From Sneathiella sp. (GTDB lineage Bacteria; Pseudomonadota; Alphaproteobacteria; Sneathiellales; Sneathiellaceae), in the NCBI RefSeq assembly GCF_002694385.1, contig NZ_NZMB01000012.1, positions 439,175-496,148 of the forward strand: a stretch of 56,974 bases of DNA, read 5' to 3'. The notes beneath the pieces are model-generated. The model was not told where the DNA came from. It saw nothing but the letters and a program-made list of their open reading frames with translations, and did no database searches. The position numbers and the translations under genes are program-made. Every line of letters begins with the position of its first letter. Positions within the stretch are counted from its first letter, which is position 1. This document shows positions 1 to 8,253 of this stretch, one piece after another.

Positions 1-2
1 CG

Positions 3-1157
3 GACAAGAACAACAGGGTCATTTTCATGTCGCAACGGGTTCCTGCCGGGATTCCCAATGTCAGTAATATTATCTACAAACCGCATCGGGAAATAAATAA
101 GGCGACACATCATTATCTGCGGCCCGCCGAAGCGGCCGTTCTGAACGCCCAGGCGGTTTTCCGCAATTGTCTGGAGCTAAAGAAGAAAGGGTTTGAGCCG
201 GATATCATCTGCGCCCATTCCGGATGGGGCAACAGCCTGTATGTCAAGGAAGTCTTTCCAAAGGCGCGGCTGCTCAGCTATGTCGAATGGTATTATCACG
301 CGCACGGGTCGGATGCGGATTATCTGGATCCGTCTGCCATGAGCTATGACAATGCCGCGCGCATTCACAGCAAGAATATCCCCCTTCTGATGGATCTTGC
401 CACATCCGACTGGGGGCAGGTGCCGACCCGGTTTCAACGCACGCAAATTCCCGCTGTATTTCATTCCAAGCTTTCGCTGCTGCATGACGGGGTGGATACG
501 GATTTTTTCAGGCCAAACCCCGATGCGGTAAAGAAAATCGGCAATCTTGACCTCACCCATGCCGGTGAGATCCTGACTTACGCGACACGGGGAATGGAAC
601 CTTATCGCGGTTTTCCCGAATTTATGCGCGCCGCCGCAATGCTGATGAAACGGCGGCCGAAGCTGCATGTTGTGGTTGTCGGCGAAGATCGCGTCGCCTA
701 TGGAGCGAGGCTCCCCGACGGGGAAGGCTGGGGCAAGCGTATGGTCGCCGAGTTGAAGCCCGATCCTGAGCGCCTTCATTTTACGGGACCGCTTGCCTAT
801 GGCGACTATGTGAAAGTGTTGCAGTTTTCAACCGTGCGGGCCTATCTGACCGTGCCCTTTGTGCTAAGCTGGTCCCTGATCGAGAGCCTGGCCTGCGGCG
901 GGCTTGTCGTCGGGTCCGACACCGCGCCCGTGCGGGAAGTAATCCGCCATGGGGAGACCGGTTTTCTTGCCCCTTTTGGCGATCCGGAAGCCTTTGCCCG
1001 GCAAATAGAGGAAGTGCTGGATAATGCCCCGGAGTTTCAGGATATCCGCAATGCCGCGAGGAAGCTGGCGCTTGAAAAATATGCACTTAAAAAGCTGCTG
1101 CCCCGCCAGCTTCGCCTCATAAAGGATGTTGCCGCGGGCCGGATTCCGCCGCATTGA
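3..1157 (+). CDS. Glycosyltransferase family 4 protein, 5' partial
   Basis: This is a GT-B fold glycosyltransferase that probably adds a sugar to a cell-surface glycan, given the heptose genes just downstream; the acceptor is unknown. The C-terminal half holds the nucleotide-sugar donor site: LLHDGVDTDFF, then SWSLIESLACGGLVVGS followed by APVREV, which together give the E-x7-E-type signature of GT4 enzymes. The frame is open to the window edge with no stop before the first ATG at 27, and the preceding residues (DKNNRVIF) look like the strand after the usual N-terminal Rossmann start. The gene therefore begins outside the window, and ATG 27 is internal. It ends with TGA at 1155-1157, 100 bases before gmhA. 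Confidence 0.8.
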   Translation, partial: DKNNRVIFMSQRVPAGIPNVSNIIYKPHREINKATHHYLRPAEAAVLNAQAVFRNCLELKKKGFEPDIICAHSGWGNSLYVKEVFPKARLLSYVEWYYHAHGSDADYLDPSAMSYDNAARIHSKNIPLLMDLATSDWGQVPTRFQRTQIPAVFHSKLSLLHDGVDTDFFRPNPDAVKKIGNLDLTHAGEILTYATRGMEPYRGFPEFMRAAAMLMKRRPKLHVVVVGEDRVAYGARLPDGEGWGKRMVAELKPDPERLHFTGPLAYGDYVKVLQFSTVRAYLTVPFVLSWSLIESLACGGLVVGSDTAPVREVIRHGETGFLAPFGDPEAFARQIEEVLDNAPEFQDIRNAARKLALEKYALKKLLPRQLRLIKDVAAGRIPPH

Positions 1158-1257
1158 ATGAATTTGCAGTACGTTCACATCAACTCGGCATTTGCAGGGG
1201 CGGTAAGATTATACTAACTATGTCCAGTCTACTTCATTTTCAGGCGCGAGGCTTTTC

Positions 1258-1839
1258 TTGGATCCGCTAGATTACTTTAACCGCGAGCTGGACGATCACC
1301 GCGAGATTCTTGCTCGTACGCAAGCCGGGCTCGCGGAGCCGTTTCAGAAGATGCTCCGCCTCTGGGTCGCCGCCATTGAGAGCGGCAACAAAATCATGTT
1401 TTTCGGCAATGGCGGCAGCGCGGCGGATGCGCAGCATCTGGCGGCGGAGCTCGTCATCCGTTTTGTCGATAACCGCAAACCCATTGCCGCCCTCGCGCTT
1501 AATACCGATACCTCGGCGCTTACCGCCGGGGCCAATGATCTTGGCTATGATGAAATTTTCGCCCGGCAGATTGACGCCCTCGGCAAGTCCGGCGATGTTG
1601 CTGTCGGCATCACCACCTCCGGCACCAGCCCCAATGTGGTGAAGGCCCTTGAAATGGCCCGCAGAAAAGGCCTTGTCACCACCGCCTTCACCGGGCGCGA
1701 TGGCGGACGGATGCCGGAGCTCGCCGATGTGGCGCTGATCGTGCCCGCCACCTCCACCCGCCGGATCCAGGAAATGCATATCACCCTTGGCCACATGCTC
1801 TGCGGGGCGCTTGAAAAATCGCTGAAACTGGTTGATTGA
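1258..1839 (+). CDS. gmhA: Phosphoheptose isomerase (SIS domain)
   Basis: The enzyme converts sedoheptulose 7-phosphate to D-glycero-D-manno-heptose 7-phosphate, the first step of ADP-heptose synthesis for LPS inner core. The 193-residue protein is one SIS domain: GNGGSAADAQHLAAEL near residues 50-65 is the sugar-phosphate loop, ITTSGTSPNV near 118-127 is the second loop, and a RIQEMHITLGH segment near 167-177 holds the family's Glu and His. The reading begins at TTG 1258 with a GAGG about 8 bases upstream; no in-frame ATG would give a full-length domain. It is first in the gmhA-hldE-hldD operon, with 3 bases to hldE. No gmhB phosphatase is seen nearby. Confidence 0.9.
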   Translation: MDPLDYFNRELDDHREILARTQAGLAEPFQKMLRLWVAAIESGNKIMFFGNGGSAADAQHLAAELVIRFVDNRKPIAALALNTDTSALTAGANDLGYDEIFARQIDALGKSGDVAVGITTSGTSPNVVKALEMARRKGLVTTAFTGRDGGRMPELADVALIVPATSTRRIQEMHITLGHMLCGALEKSLKLVD

Positions 1840-1842
1840 CCG

Positions 1843-3315
1843 ATGGAAAACCGTTCCTCTTTACTCAAAATCATGGACAAGCTCGCCGATATAGAGGCGC
1901 TGGTTATTGGTGATGTGATGCTCGACCGGTTTGTTTACGGCCGTGCCTCCCGCATCTCTCCCGAGGCGCCGATCCCGATCCTCAGCATCACCCATCAGTC
2001 GCAGATGCCGGGCGGGGCGGGCAATGTGGTGCGGAATATCGCGTCCCTTGGCGGACGGGCGCGCCTTGTCTCCGTCGTCGGGGAAGATGCCGAAGGCATT
2101 GAACTGGAAGCCCTTTTCAAAACGCATAATGCCATGATGCCACATCTGGTGAAATCGGTCGGTCGTCCGACCACGGTCAAGACCCGCTTTATCGCCGATG
2201 GCCAGCAGCTTCTGCGCGGCGATCATGAAGCCTCTCACCCGCTGCAACCGAAAACCGCCGGGAATGTTCTCAAAACCTTCCAGGAGGTGGCGGCATCCGC
2301 CGATATCATTGTGCTCTCTGACTATGCCAAGGGTGTTTTGTCCGATACGGTCCTGCGTCATGTCATCGCCCATGCGAAGGGGAAGGGCATCCCGGTCATT
2401 GCCGATCCAAAATCGCGGGATTTCAGCCGCTATGCGGGGGTCACGCTGCTGACCCCCAACCGCAAGGAGATGGTCGCAGCGAGCGGCATGCCCTGCGATA
2501 CCAACTATCAGGTGGAAGAAGCGGCCCGCTCCCTTATGGCGAAAGCCGGGATTTCGGCCATTCTTGTCACCCGGTCGGAAGCGGGAATGAGCCTTGTCAC
2601 CGCCGATGAGGCCCATCATATCCGCGCCGAAGCGCAGGAAGTCTTCGATGTTTCCGGCGCGGGAGACAGCGTGGTTGCCGCGCTCGCGCTCGCCGTCGCC
2701 GCCGGGGCGTCCCTAAAGGATGCGGCCCGCATCGCCAATCTCGCAGGCGGCATTGCCGTTTCCAAATCCGGCACCGCCGCCGTCACCAAGGCCGAAGTGA
2801 AGCAATCCCTGCATAACATGGAAATTGGCGGGCTGGAAATGAAGGTCACGGGGCTGGACGCCGCGATGGAGCGGGTGTCCAACTGGCGCTCCCGCGGGCT
2901 CAAGGTCGGCTTCACCAATGGCTGCTTCGATCTCGTGCATCCCGGGCATATCTCCTTGATCCGGCAGGCAAAAGCCCAATGCGACCGGTTGATTGTCGGG
3001 CTGAACACCGACGACAGCATCCGCCGCCTCAAAGGGCCGGAGCGCCCCATCACCCATGAAAGCGCGCGGGCCGTCGTCCTCGCCGGGCTGGCCGATGTGG
3101 ATCTTGTCGTGCCCTTTGCCGAGGATACGCCGATCCGCCTGATCGAGACGATCCAGCCGGATGTTCTGATCAAGGGCGCGGATTACACGCGGGAAACCGT
3201 CGTTGGCGCGGATATGGTGGAGGCTTATGGCGGGCGGATTTTCCTCGCCACGCTGAAGGACGGCTTCAGCACCACCGGCACCATTCAGAAAATGCTCGGC
3301 AAAAAGGACGGGTAA
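1843..3315 (+). CDS. hldE: Bifunctional heptose 7-phosphate kinase / heptose 1-phosphate adenylyltransferase
   Basis: HldE phosphorylates D-glycero-D-manno-heptose 7-phosphate at C1, then after dephosphorylation adds AMP to give ADP-heptose. The 490 residues match the full fused form. Residues about 1-320 are a ribokinase-family kinase with GGAGNVVRN near the substrate site and the DVSGAGDSVVAALA anion-hole motif with its catalytic Asp. Residues about 350-490 are the nucleotidyltransferase, with GFTNGCFDLVHPGH carrying the HxGH motif and the distal STTGTIQKM. It lies 3 bases after gmhA and 9 bases before hldD, so the three are surely co-transcribed. Confidence 0.95.
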   Translation: MENRSSLLKIMDKLADIEALVIGDVMLDRFVYGRASRISPEAPIPILSITHQSQMPGGAGNVVRNIASLGGRARLVSVVGEDAEGIELEALFKTHNAMMPHLVKSVGRPTTVKTRFIADGQQLLRGDHEASHPLQPKTAGNVLKTFQEVAASADIIVLSDYAKGVLSDTVLRHVIAHAKGKGIPVIADPKSRDFSRYAGVTLLTPNRKEMVAASGMPCDTNYQVEEAARSLMAKAGISAILVTRSEAGMSLVTADEAHHIRAEAQEVFDVSGAGDSVVAALALAVAAGASLKDAARIANLAGGIAVSKSGTAAVTKAEVKQSLHNMEIGGLEMKVTGLDAAMERVSNWRSRGLKVGFTNGCFDLVHPGHISLIRQAKAQCDRLIVGLNTDDSIRRLKGPERPITHESARAVVLAGLADVDLVVPFAEDTPIRLIETIQPDVLIKGADYTRETVVGADMVEAYGGRIFLATLKDGFSTTGTIQKMLGKKDG

Positions 3316-3324
3316 GGAGGGAAT

Positions 3325-4317
3325 ATGGCAAATCTGGTCCTGGTCACCGGCGGCGCCGGTTTCATCGGCTCCAACATCGTCGCGGCCCTATCGGAGCGGG
3401 GCGAGAAAATCGTTGTCTGCGACTGGCTGGAAAGTGGTGACAAATGGAAAAATATCGCAAAATCAACGATTTGCGATTTTGTCGATCCGGACGATCTGGA
3501 AGGCTGGCTGAACCGCAATGATAGCCGCTTTCGCGCCATCATTCATATGGGTGCGATCTCGGCGACCACAGAGACCAATGGCGATCTGATCCTGAAGCGC
3601 AATTTCGCCCCCACCCGGATGCTGTGGCGCTTTGCGACCGACAACGCCATCCCGTTTATCTACGCCTCCTCCGCCGCGACCTATGGCGATGGCAGCGCCG
3701 GTTTCAACGATGCGGAGAGTGAGGAGGCGCTGAGCCGCCTGCATCCGCTCAATCTTTATGGCTGGAGCAAGCATGCCTTCGACAAATTCGTCGCCCGCGA
3801 GATAAAGCGGGGCGCCGTGACGCCACCGCAATGGGCCGGACTTAAATTCTTCAACGTGTATGGGCCGAACGAATATCACAAGGGCAATATGAAAAGCGTG
3901 ATTGCCCAATGCTATCCGAAAGTTATAAGCGGGGAGGCCGTCACCCTCTTCAAATCCCACCACCCCGATTATGAGGACGGCGGGCAGCTCCGCGATTTCG
4001 TCTATGTGCAGGATTGCGTGAATGTCATCCTCTGGCTGCTCGATAATCCGGAGGTGTCCGGCCTGTTCAACCTCGGCACCGGCAAGGCGAGAAGCTTCAA
4101 AGACCTCGCCGCCGCCGTTTTTGCGGCCGCCGGTATGGACGAAAAGATTTCTTACGTCGATACGCCCGAGCAAATCCGCGACAAATACCAGTATTTTACG
4201 GAAGCCGACATGCAGAAACTCCGCGCCGCCGGCTTCGGCGGCAACTTCCGCAGTTTAGAGGACGGCATCACCGACTATGTCACCAATTATCTTTCAAAGG
4301 ATGATATTTATCGGTAG
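3325..4317 (+). CDS. hldD: ADP-L-glycero-D-manno-heptose 6-epimerase
   Basis: HldD epimerises ADP-D,D-heptose at C6 to the L,D form used by the heptosyltransferases of LPS core. It is an extended short-chain dehydrogenase of 330 residues with the NAD(P) motif GGAGFIGSN near residue 10, the catalytic Tyr-Lys pair in YGWSKHAFD near residue 145, and KFFNVYGPNEYHKG typical of this epimerase. A strong ribosome site (GGAGGG) sits 3 bases before the ATG. It closes the gmhA-hldE-hldD operon. Only 3 bases separate its stop from the stop of the convergent cupin gene, so any terminator must overlap coding sequence. Confidence 0.94.
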   Translation: MANLVLVTGGAGFIGSNIVAALSERGEKIVVCDWLESGDKWKNIAKSTICDFVDPDDLEGWLNRNDSRFRAIIHMGAISATTETNGDLILKRNFAPTRMLWRFATDNAIPFIYASSAATYGDGSAGFNDAESEEALSRLHPLNLYGWSKHAFDKFVAREIKRGAVTPPQWAGLKFFNVYGPNEYHKGNMKSVIAQCYPKVISGEAVTLFKSHHPDYEDGGQLRDFVYVQDCVNVILWLLDNPEVSGLFNLGTGKARSFKDLAAAVFAAAGMDEKISYVDTPEQIRDKYQYFTEADMQKLRAAGFGGNFRSLEDGITDYVTNYLSKDDIYR

Positions 4318-4320
4318 TTT

Positions 4321-4644
4321 CTAAAACCCCTTCGGGTCCGCCGTTAGAAACTCAACTTCGATAAAGGCGCATTCGAAGTCGTTGCCGTTCAGAACATTAT
4401 GTTCGACGCCGGTCTCGCGGAAATAGGGGATGCCGGTTTTAAGCTCGGCGCGGGTGCGGGTGCCGTCCGGGAGGTCGATATCAAGAAAGCCATCGAACAG
4501 CGGCACGACCACATAGTCATATTGATGTGTATGCCATCCCGTGGCATCGCCGCGCTTTTTAAATCGCCATTCGGTGACGCGGGTGCGGGGATTGTCGATA
4601 AAAACGGTGGGGAGGGCGGTGCCCTCGGGGGCGTTAGAACACAT
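4321..4644 (-). CDS. Small cupin-domain protein
   Basis: This is a single-domain cupin of 107 residues. GWHTHQYDYVVVPLFDG (about 36-52) is the first cupin motif with its His-x-His metal ligands, and the later HNVLNGNDF segment resembles the second motif. Such small cupins can be dioxygenases, isomerases or sensors, and nothing here fixes the substrate. Its start overlaps the end of mmcB by 11 bases, so it is probably the last gene of an XRE-mmcB-cupin unit. Confidence 0.7.
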   Translation of the reverse strand: MCSNAPEGTALPTVFIDNPRTRVTEWRFKKRGDATGWHTHQYDYVVVPLFDGFLDIDLPDGTRTRAELKTGIPYFRETGVEHNVLNGNDFECAFIEVEFLTADPKGF

Positions 4645-5086
4645 CGAACTTCTCCTTTATCGGGGTTTCGGCGTCAAACAGGCGGCGGGCGGCGATGCGG
4701 GCGAAGCGCAGCGTGACGTTGCGGCGCCGGGCAGCATTCAGATTGAAATCTGAGGAGGGGCGGAGAATGACCCCGCCGAAACTGTCGGCGACAATCAGGC
4801 CGTTTTCCGGCGGGATCAGCCCTTGCGGGAAATCCGCATCGACGGCGAAATAGAATTCATCACAGAAATCGAGATATTCGCGCCATTTCTCATCGACGCG
4901 ATAGTCGGCGGGGCCGGATTTCACCTCGACAATGATAATGCGGCCCTTCTCATCTATCCCCATGACATCCACCCGGCGGCGGATGCGCAGTTTTACTTCC
5001 GTCAGGCTGTCATATCCCAAATCGAGCAGCAGCTTCTGCACCCCTTGCGCGAGGCGGACAGCCTTGTCGGCGCGGGGCGCGCTCAT
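4634..5086 (-). CDS. mmcB: MmcB-family DNA repair protein
   Basis: MmcB is an alphaproteobacterial SOS-associated protein with a PD-(D/E)xK nuclease-like fold; in Caulobacter it is needed for mitomycin C survival. The 150-residue protein shows the expected layout: LTEVKLRIRRRVDVMGID followed by GRIIIVEVKSG, which supplies the D...ExK active-site pattern, and then an EYLDFCDEFYFAV segment. Its ATG overlaps the stop of the XRE gene by 4 bases (ATGA), indicating translational coupling. I saw no LexA box, but I did not search exhaustively. Confidence 0.82.
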   Translation of the reverse strand: MSAPRADKAVRLAQGVQKLLLDLGYDSLTEVKLRIRRRVDVMGIDEKGRIIIVEVKSGPADYRVDEKWREYLDFCDEFYFAVDADFPQGLIPPENGLIVADSFGGVILRPSSDFNLNAARRRNVTLRFARIAARRLFDAETPIKEKFDVF

Positions 5087-5451
5087 TGCCGGGTGCCGCC
5101 GCTGCCCTTCAGATAGCTCAGCATCTCGCGCAGTCGCAATTCGGGAAGCTGGCGTATCTGCACGGCGAGCAGGTTGGCGTATTCCGTCGCCGTCGGGCTG
5201 AGGCCGCTGGTATCAACGGTCACCTTGGGGTGGGAGAGGGAGGCGAGGCGCTGCAATTCCTCCGCATCGTCCCAGATGATGTTGAAATAATCGCAGATTT
5301 GCGCAACCAGGCTCCAGGACGGGCGGCCGCGATGGCCATGTTCCAGCGCCGAGAGATAGGCCGCGCTGATTTCAAGGTCGGCCGCCATCTGTTTCAGCGT
5401 AATGGAGCGGCTTTTGCGCAGGCTTCTTACGCGAAGGCCAAAAGGTGTCAT
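5083..5451 (-). CDS. XRE-family helix-turn-helix regulator
   Basis: This is a small DNA-binding regulator of 122 residues. Residues about 5-65 form a Cro/C1-type HTH, with ITLKQMAADLEISAAYLSAL as the helix-turn-helix and a following GHRGRPSWSLVAQICDYF helix. The C-terminal third is a short alpha-helical tail without a ligand domain. It is coupled by a 4-base overlap to mmcB. Homologues next to smr and mmcB are common in alphaproteobacteria, so it is probably a resident rather than a phage gene. Its target is unknown. Confidence 0.8.
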   Translation of the reverse strand: MTPFGLRVRSLRKSRSITLKQMAADLEISAAYLSALEHGHRGRPSWSLVAQICDYFNIIWDDAEELQRLASLSHPKVTVDTSGLSPTATEYANLLAVQIRQLPELRLREMLSYLKGSGGTRQ

Positions 5452-5478
5452 TTTTCCATCCCCATATTGCGCCGCGCC

Positions 5479-6159
5479 TCATTTCCGGCTGCGGCGGAGC
5501 AGCACATACAGCGCGCCGCTGCCGCCATGTTTCGGCTGTGCGCTGCGAATGTCAATCACCAGATGCTGAAGATCCGGCGCCCGCAGCCAACTCGGCACCG
5601 CATCGCGGAGGACCCCGCTTCGTTCGCTTCCCATGAAAGGGGCATCCTCGGTTTTCTGCCGGGATGAGCCTTTGCCTGTAATCACCAGCACGCAGCGCAA
5701 GCCCCGGATCTGCGCCGCCGTGATAAACCGGCGAAGCTGCCGATGCGCCTCCGCCCGCGTCAGGCCATGCAGGTCAATCCGCCCGTCAATCTCCATCTTG
5801 CCCTTGCGCAGCCGTTCCGCCGTGCGGCGATCGAGGCCCGGCACGTTCTGACGGCGTGATGGAGTTGTCTCTGTGGCCGAACTATCGCCAGAAAACCCGG
5901 AATTCTGCCATTCCGTCATGGCTCTGGTAAGTTCATCCGCGCTCAGCGAGCGGCGGGAAGGAGGGGAGCTCGGCGCCGCGCCTGCCACCATATTGGTGCT
6001 GGGCGCGCCACCGCCAATATCGTTCTGCACCATAATGGTATCTTTCTCCTGTCCGGTGAAGCGGTTGGAGGCAATCGGATCAATGCTGCGGGCCACATGG
6101 TCCCAGAGATCGCGATCGGCTTTTGAGAGCCCCTTTGCCCGGTTAGTCTTTTTCGGCAT
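5479..6159 (-). CDS. Smr-domain protein (MutS2 C-terminal-like)
   Basis: The protein has a variable, low-complexity N-terminal half (Ser/Gly/Ala-rich, about residues 30-100) and a C-terminal Smr domain. The Smr domain shows IDLHGLTRAEAHRQL and, later, RCVLVITGKGSS, the two signatures of this nicking-endonuclease fold (LDLHG and TGxG). Smr proteins act on branched DNA or RNA; the role of stand-alone copies is not settled. I chose ATG 6159 (MPKKTNR); a TTG three codons upstream is the alternative. The start lies inside the end of lutC, so it is read as the distal gene of that transcript or from a promoter within it. Confidence 0.82.
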   Translation of the reverse strand: MPKKTNRAKGLSKADRDLWDHVARSIDPIASNRFTGQEKDTIMVQNDIGGGAPSTNMVAGAAPSSPPSRRSLSADELTRAMTEWQNSGFSGDSSATETTPSRRQNVPGLDRRTAERLRKGKMEIDGRIDLHGLTRAEAHRQLRRFITAAQIRGLRCVLVITGKGSSRQKTEDAPFMGSERSGVLRDAVPSWLRAPDLQHLVIDIRSAQPKHGGSGALYVLLRRSRK

Positions 6160-6832
6160 CGTCAACAATCAGGATATGCAGGCGGCGCGGCCCGTGCGCC
6201 CCCATGATCAGGGTCTGTTCAATATCCGCCGTGCGCGACGGGCCGGAAATCAAGTTGAGGGTGCGGGGCAGGTTTCCCGCCCCGTATTTCGCCCGAAGCC
6301 GCGCCCAGCTTTCCTCCATCGTGCCGATGATCTGCGACCGCCTGAGAAGAACGATATGGTTTTCAGGCAGGAAATTGAGGGTGGAAGGTGTATCCGGGCC
6401 CGATGCCAGGCAAAGCGTTCCCGTTTCGGCAATTCCAGCAAAGGCCGGGGTGAGGCTGACGTCATCTTCCGCCGTCGCCGCACCGCGGGTGATGTCCAGC
6501 ATCGGCGTCTGATCGAAGGGAAGGGCGTCCAGCGCCGCCTCCGGCGACATTTTGATCTTTGTTGCGAGATTATGATCGCTCAGATAACGGCTCACCGCCT
6601 CCGGCACCGCGTCCAGGGAGGATAGGCGGGTTACCGTCGCGCCAAGGGCTTCGGCCTTGGCCTGAAACAGATCGACTTGCGCCGCAGGGGAAATTTCCGT
6701 CCGCTTTGGTACAAGATTTGGCCTGTGCTCCTCAATCCGGGTTTTCAGCTCCGCGGCTTTTTCCGCCGATAGCGGGCCGCGCCCCAGATTATGGCGGATC
6801 CGGCCGAGGATGCGGCTGCGTGACGACATCAT
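6143..6832 (-). CDS. lutC: LutC-type lactate utilisation protein (LUD domain)
   Basis: LutC is the third component of the LutABC iron-sulphur L-lactate oxidation complex (LldG in some genera). The 229-residue protein is a LUD domain, with GIAETGTLCLASG and a C-terminal GPSRTADIEQTLIMGAHGP, both strongly conserved in the family. The start at ATG 6832 lies in ATGATGA over the lutB stop, with GGGAGAG just upstream, so it is translationally coupled. A longer frame back to 6859 lacks a good ribosome site. Its gene order lutA-lutB-lutC is canonical. Confidence 0.88.
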   Translation of the reverse strand: MMSSRSRILGRIRHNLGRGPLSAEKAAELKTRIEEHRPNLVPKRTEISPAAQVDLFQAKAEALGATVTRLSSLDAVPEAVSRYLSDHNLATKIKMSPEAALDALPFDQTPMLDITRGAATAEDDVSLTPAFAGIAETGTLCLASGPDTPSTLNFLPENHIVLLRRSQIIGTMEESWARLRAKYGAGNLPRTLNLISGPSRTADIEQTLIMGAHGPRRLHILIVDDAEKD

Positions 6833-8253
6833 CTGCTCTCCCGCTGCTGCTTTTTCCATTGCTCCATAAAGGTTTTTCCCTGTGGCGCCGGAAAATCGCG
6901 GACATCGGTCCAGCCCTTGAGAAGCGGCAGGCGGCGGATAACGCCCTTCCTGCCCCCCATGATCTTAAGGGACCGCGCTGCAAAACGGGTCAAGGGCCGG
7001 TAAAGGGCGGGTCTTTTGGCAAAAAACGCCCACAGCCCGATGCCCCAGCGTTCCGGCTTAGGCGTCACTTGCGCTTGAAACGCCTCCTCCCGCCAGTGAC
7101 GCATGATTTTCGGCAACGGAATGCGCACCGGGCAGACTTCCTCGCACCGCCCGCAGAAGGTGGAGGCGCTGGGCAGATGACGCGCTTCCTCCAGCCCGAC
7201 CATATGCGGATTGAGCGCCGCGCCGATGGGCCCGGGATAGACCCAGCCATAGCTGTGCCCACCGACGGCCTGATAAACCGGGCAATGATTCATGCAGGCG
7301 CCGCATTTGAGACAGCGCAGCAAATCCTGCTTATTCGTGCCAAGCAGATCGCTGCGCCCGCTGTCCACCAGCACCACATGAAAATTGGCGGGCCCGTCAA
7401 TATCATCCGTCCGGCGCGGACCCGTGGAAAAGGTGGTATAGACGGACATTTCCTGCCCCGTGGCGGAGCGGGCAAGCAGGCGCAGGAACAGGCTCGCATC
7501 CTCCAATGTCGGCACGACCTTTTCAATGCTGGACACCGCAATATGGGTTTTCGGGAGGGACTGGGTGAGATCGCCATTGCCCTCATTGGTGACAATCACC
7601 GTTGATCCCGTCTCGGCGATCAGGAAATTCGCCCCGGTAATGCCCACATCGGCGGCAACATATTTATCGCGCAGGATACGCCGCGCCTCGTTCACCAGCG
7701 CCTGCGGATCCGTCAGCCGTTCGGAAAACCCATATTTTTCATGATGTTGATGGAACAGATCGCTGACCTGATCCTTCGTTTTGTGCAGCGCCGGGGCGAT
7801 GATATGGCTCGGATATTCATGGGCAAGCTGGATGATATATTCACCAAGGTCCGTCTCGATCGGCTCGATCCCGTTCGCCGCCAGATGATCATTGAGGGCC
7901 ATTTCCTCGGTAATCATGGATTTGCCCTTGGTCACCGTCTTTGCCTCTGCCGCCCGGCAAATCTCCAGCACCGCTGCCCGCGCGTCGGCATAACTGCTGC
8001 ACCAATGCACCTTCCCGCCCTGAAGCAGGACCTGCTCCTCGAAATATTCGAGATAATAATCCAGATTGTCGAGGATATGGTTCTTGAGATCACGGGCCTG
8101 ATCCCGCAGCGCGTCAAATTCCGGAAGCTCGCCTGCCGCTTTTGCCCGGGCAATCGGAAAACCGCCCTTTACCTTGGAAAAGGCTTTCTGGATATTGTCA
8201 TCCTGGAGCGCGCCATGAGCGTTTTTCTTGAAGCGTCGGGCAGTGACCTGCAT
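6829..8253 (-). CDS. lutB: LutB-type iron-sulphur lactate utilisation protein
   Basis: LutB is the central electron-transfer subunit of the LutABC L-lactate dehydrogenase complex. The 474-residue protein has an N-terminal LUD domain (ITGANFLIAETGSTVIVTNE near 205-225), then two 4Fe-4S motifs: CLKCGACMNHCPVY near 315 and CGRCEEVCPVRIPL near 365. The C-terminal DUF3390-like tail is also present. It overlaps lutA by one base and lutC by 4, so the three form one tight operon. The substrate is inferred from the family; other 2-hydroxy acids are possible. Confidence 0.92.
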   Translation of the reverse strand: MQVTARRFKKNAHGALQDDNIQKAFSKVKGGFPIARAKAAGELPEFDALRDQARDLKNHILDNLDYYLEYFEEQVLLQGGKVHWCSSYADARAAVLEICRAAEAKTVTKGKSMITEEMALNDHLAANGIEPIETDLGEYIIQLAHEYPSHIIAPALHKTKDQVSDLFHQHHEKYGFSERLTDPQALVNEARRILRDKYVAADVGITGANFLIAETGSTVIVTNEGNGDLTQSLPKTHIAVSSIEKVVPTLEDASLFLRLLARSATGQEMSVYTTFSTGPRRTDDIDGPANFHVVLVDSGRSDLLGTNKQDLLRCLKCGACMNHCPVYQAVGGHSYGWVYPGPIGAALNPHMVGLEEARHLPSASTFCGRCEEVCPVRIPLPKIMRHWREEAFQAQVTPKPERWGIGLWAFFAKRPALYRPLTRFAARSLKIMGGRKGVIRRLPLLKGWTDVRDFPAPQGKTFMEQWKKQQRESR

